NCBI GenBank assembly: GCA_017577895.1
Contig: PKQY01000029.1
Span: forward strand, 1 to 23,414
Direction: 5' to 3'
From: Bacillota bacterium
GTDB taxonomy: Bacteria > Bacillota > Bacilli > ZCTH02-B2
Length of the DNA: 23,414 nt
Shown: piece by piece, positions 22,818-23,414 of the stretch
How positions within the stretch are numbered: the first letter of the stretch is position 1
How the letters are laid out: every line of letters starts with the position of its first letter
The notes under the pieces: generated by a model
What the model was told of the DNA's origin: nothing
The model's input: only the letters and a program-made list of their open reading frames with translations
Database searches by the model: none
Translations under genes and position numbers: made by a program

Positions 22818-23396
22818 ATGGACGTCTTTGAAGCGATACAAAATCGCCGAAGCATCGGCAAAGTCAAACCGGACCCGATAGACAAAAAATTGATCGAAAA
22901 ACTGCTGGAGGCGGCCACGTGGGCACCCAATCACTATCGGACCGAACCGTGGCGGTTCATCGTCTTTACGGGTGAAGGCCGCAACGTGTTGGGCCAAGCG
23001 TATGCCGATGTGGCCAAAGAAGTCGCCCCCGGCATGGATGAAACCGAAGGAGAGGAATTTTTGCAAAAACATATCGCCAAGGCATTTCGCGCTCCCGTCG
23101 TCATTGCCGTCGTGGCCACCCCGTCCGATCAACCCAAAGTGGTCGAACTGGAAGAATACGGCGCCGTCTACATGGCCATCCAAAACATGCTGCTGGCCGC
23201 CCACGCCCTTGGGCTCGGGGCCATCTGCCGGACCGGCGCACCCGTCTACCATCCGAAAATGAAAAAACGGTTGGGCTTAAACGAACGGGAAATGTTGCTG
23301 GGCTTAATCTATGTCGGATATCCGGAGGTGCAACCACCCACACCCAGCCGCATTCCTTTCACTGAAAAAACAACGTGGATTGAACAAGATCAGTAA
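22818..23396 (+). CDS. Nitroreductase family FMN-dependent oxidoreductase
   Basis: A 192-residue flavoprotein of the nitroreductase superfamily, closest in pattern to the small YdjA-like group. Such enzymes use NAD(P)H and FMN to reduce nitroaromatics, quinones or other acceptors. Visible features are the FMN-phosphate segment IQNRRSIGKVKPD near the start, EAATWAPNHYRTEPWRFIV, a central AIQNMLLAAHALGLGAICRTG, and a C-terminal GLIYVGYPEVQPPTPSR. The start has AAGGAGG and a good promoter. It is divergent from the nine-gene operon, with 267 bases between the starts, so a link to the aminohydroxybenzoate pathway is possible but not shown. The physiological substrate is unknown. The gene ends 18 bases before the window edge. 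Confidence 0.9.
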   Translation: MDVFEAIQNRRSIGKVKPDPIDKKLIEKLLEAATWAPNHYRTEPWRFIVFTGEGRNVLGQAYADVAKEVAPGMDETEGEEFLQKHIAKAFRAPVVIAVVATPSDQPKVVELEEYGAVYMAIQNMLLAAHALGLGAICRTGAPVYHPKMKKRLGLNEREMLLGLIYVGYPEVQPPTPSRIPFTEKTTWIEQDQ

Positions 23397-23414
23397 AAAA
23401 ATAGACTCCTACCC

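Overview
The window (about 57% GC by eye) looks like chromosome from a Gram-positive, Bacillales-type Firmicute, possibly a moderately thermophilic, high-GC lineage. The evidence is a hemE-hemH-hemY block of the coproporphyrin-dependent haem pathway, the pdxST route to vitamin B6, a GSI-alpha glutamine synthetase beside an ANTAR regulator, AGGAGG ribosome binding sites at most starts, and consensus sigma-A promoters. I cannot name the genus.

Layout. 1-3139 (+): 3' part of hemE, then hemH and hemY, ending in a bidirectional terminator. 3266-4892 (-): pdxS-pdxT behind its own sigma-A promoter. 4905-7179 (-): thiO then a menC/N-acylamino acid racemase homologue. 7450-8921 (-): an isolated hisH-hisF pair. 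9104-11307 (-): glnA with a near-perfect promoter, a terminator-like leader hairpin, and a downstream ANTAR-domain RNA-binding regulator. 11329-13044 (-): guaA with its promoter. 13114-22550 (-): a tightly packed nine-gene operon ending in a clear intrinsic terminator. 22818-23396 (+): a divergent nitroreductase with its own sigma-A promoter.

The nine-gene operon is the part worth attention. In transcription order it encodes a one-module TPR-like protein, a 627-residue protein with three copies of the same module, a PaaK-like adenylate-forming ligase, an amidase-signature hydrolase, an amidohydrolase-2 family protein, a second PaaK-like ligase, a 3-dehydroquinate synthase II homologue, a DhnA-type aldolase homologue and a 49-residue lysine/alanine-rich protein. 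The last two enzymes are the archaeal-type shikimate-entry pair. In bacteria this pair also makes 3-amino-4-hydroxybenzoate (GriI/GriH in grixazone biosynthesis). Together with acid-activating ligases and an amidohydrolase this suggests an undescribed small-molecule pathway built on an aminohydroxybenzoate, with a benzoxazole as one possible product type. There is no PKS, NRPS or transporter in the operon, and the leading repeat proteins belong to no family I recognise.

The remainder is core metabolism. Its unusual points are the glnA leader/ANTAR arrangement, a short ORF in the guaA leader, and hisHF and menC homologues sitting away from their usual operons.
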